Shown here piece by piece: positions 6,830 to 7,254 of a stretch of 7,254 bases of DNA (position 1 is its first letter; each line of letters starts with the position of its first letter). Source of the stretch: Opitutia bacterium. GTDB taxonomy: Bacteria > Verrucomicrobiota > Verrucomicrobiia > Opitutales > Opitutaceae. The translations under genes and the position numbers were made by a program. The notes under the pieces were generated by a model. It had not been told where the DNA came from and ran no database searches. It saw only the letters and a program-made list of their open reading frames with translations. The stretch is from contig JANXWT010000161.1 of NCBI GenBank assembly GCA_025351035.1, positions 1-7,254 on the forward strand, written 5' to 3'.

Positions 6830-7024
6830 CGGGCAGAGGTCGTTGGGACGCGGTTAACTAACAAAGGATGATTAGAGAGAGATTCAATAAGGAAGTATCC
6901 CTATTATTATGGTGTGTGAAGATCGGGGTAACCGGAGTTTTCCCAACGGAAGAAGAAGGCGGGGGCCGCAGTGAGTAAACACGGGCCGGCTGCGGATAAC
7001 CGTGGGGTTGTTCACAGAGGGAAG
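6830..7024. promoter_or_regulatory. AT-rich leader of dnaN with DnaA-box-like sites
   Basis: This 195-bp gap separates the pssA-like stop from the dnaN start. Bases 6856-6924 contain 23 G/C in 69 (33%), a sharp dip in a GC-rich window. Two 9-mers lie one mismatch from TTATNCACA: TTATCCGCA on the - strand (6991-6999) and TTGTTCACA on the + strand (7008-7016). Two weaker ones have two mismatches (6915-6923 on the - strand, 7025-7033 on the + strand). On the - strand, a possible promoter is TTCACA (6920-6915) with GATACT (6899-6894), but its 15-bp spacing is short. dnaN needs a promoter here if it is not read from pssA. Confidence 0.4.
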
Positions 7025-7254
7025 TTATTCGGAAGTTTCCTGCTTCATCTTCACAGCCTTTCGGCGCAAAGCGCGCATCTGCGCGTGGCGCACGCCGCGC
7101 TGATAGTGGGAGAAGAGTCCGTAAGCAATGTAACCGAGGAAAAGGAACAGGAAGGCGATCTCCTGGAGGCGCCAAATAAGGATGGCGGCGATGAAGATGA
7201 TGACAAAGGTGCGGACACGCGTCTTGAACTGCCAGTCGACCTGCTTGAAACTTG
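7025..7254 (-). CDS. pssA: C-terminal part of a probable CDP-diacylglycerol-serine O-phosphatidyltransferase
   Basis: The reading frame enters from the right edge and ends at TAA 7027-7025, giving the last 76 residues. It begins SFKQVDWQFKTRVRTF, which resembles the conserved segment after the catalytic CDP-alcohol phosphotransferase core in bacterial PssA (a SFK motif, then Arg/Lys residues before the last helices). Two membrane helices follow (TFVIIFIAAILIW and EIAFLFLFLGYIAYGLF), then a basic tail (HYQRGVRHAQMRALRRKAVKMK). PssA makes phosphatidylserine from CDP-diacylglycerol and serine at the inner membrane, the precursor of phosphatidylethanolamine. The catalytic DGxxAR motif lies outside the window, so another CDP-alcohol phosphatidyltransferase or an unrelated membrane protein is possible. 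It lies upstream of dnaN on the same strand. Its start is not visible. Confidence 0.6.
   Translation of the reverse strand, partial: SFKQVDWQFKTRVRTFVIIFIAAILIWRLQEIAFLFLFLGYIAYGLFSHYQRGVRHAQMRALRRKAVKMKQETSE

Noticed and set aside
6858..7175. A 105-codon open frame on the - strand over the dnaN leader.
   Set aside because: It overlaps the pssA-like frame, which has clear membrane helices, and its own translation crosses the AT-rich leader without motif or hydrophobic pattern.

Overview
The window is about 7.25 kb of GC-rich bacterial chromosome with no sign of a mobile element, phage, CRISPR array or RNA gene. The proteins (MiaB, guanylate kinase, 6-phosphogluconate dehydrogenase, DNA polymerase III beta clamp and the tail of a probable phosphatidylserine synthase) are housekeeping genes. 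The overall character (GC-rich, weak Shine-Dalgarno sites, lineage-specific small membrane proteins between core genes) suggests an environmental Verrucomicrobiota, perhaps Opitutales. That assignment is an inference from general familiarity with such proteins, not a search result.

Layout. The left part (1-2597) reads on the + strand: the 3' part of miaB, an unrecognised six-helix membrane protein, and gmk. The right part (2805-7254) reads on the - strand in the order pssA-like tail, dnaN, a 293-aa membrane-anchored unknown, a 100-aa two-helix membrane unknown, then gnd. The two blocks converge on a 207-bp gap (2598-2804) that holds a good intrinsic terminator for gnd and a 14-bp perfect GC palindrome.

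Function. MiaB modifies tRNA A37, Gmk makes GDP from GMP, Gnd makes NADPH and ribulose-5-phosphate, DnaN is the replication clamp, and PssA starts phosphatidylethanolamine synthesis. There is no dedicated pathway here. The - strand genes may be partly co-transcribed, but the gaps of 40-195 bp leave room for internal promoters.

The most interesting non-coding signals are two. First, a pair of inverted, heptamer-periodic repeats (1254-1276 and 1336-1352) bounds a roughly 100-bp miniature element that supplies the last codons and stop of miaB. Second, the 195-bp gap upstream of dnaN has a sharp AT-rich dip next to two near-consensus DnaA boxes. I found no convincing undescribed multi-gene system.
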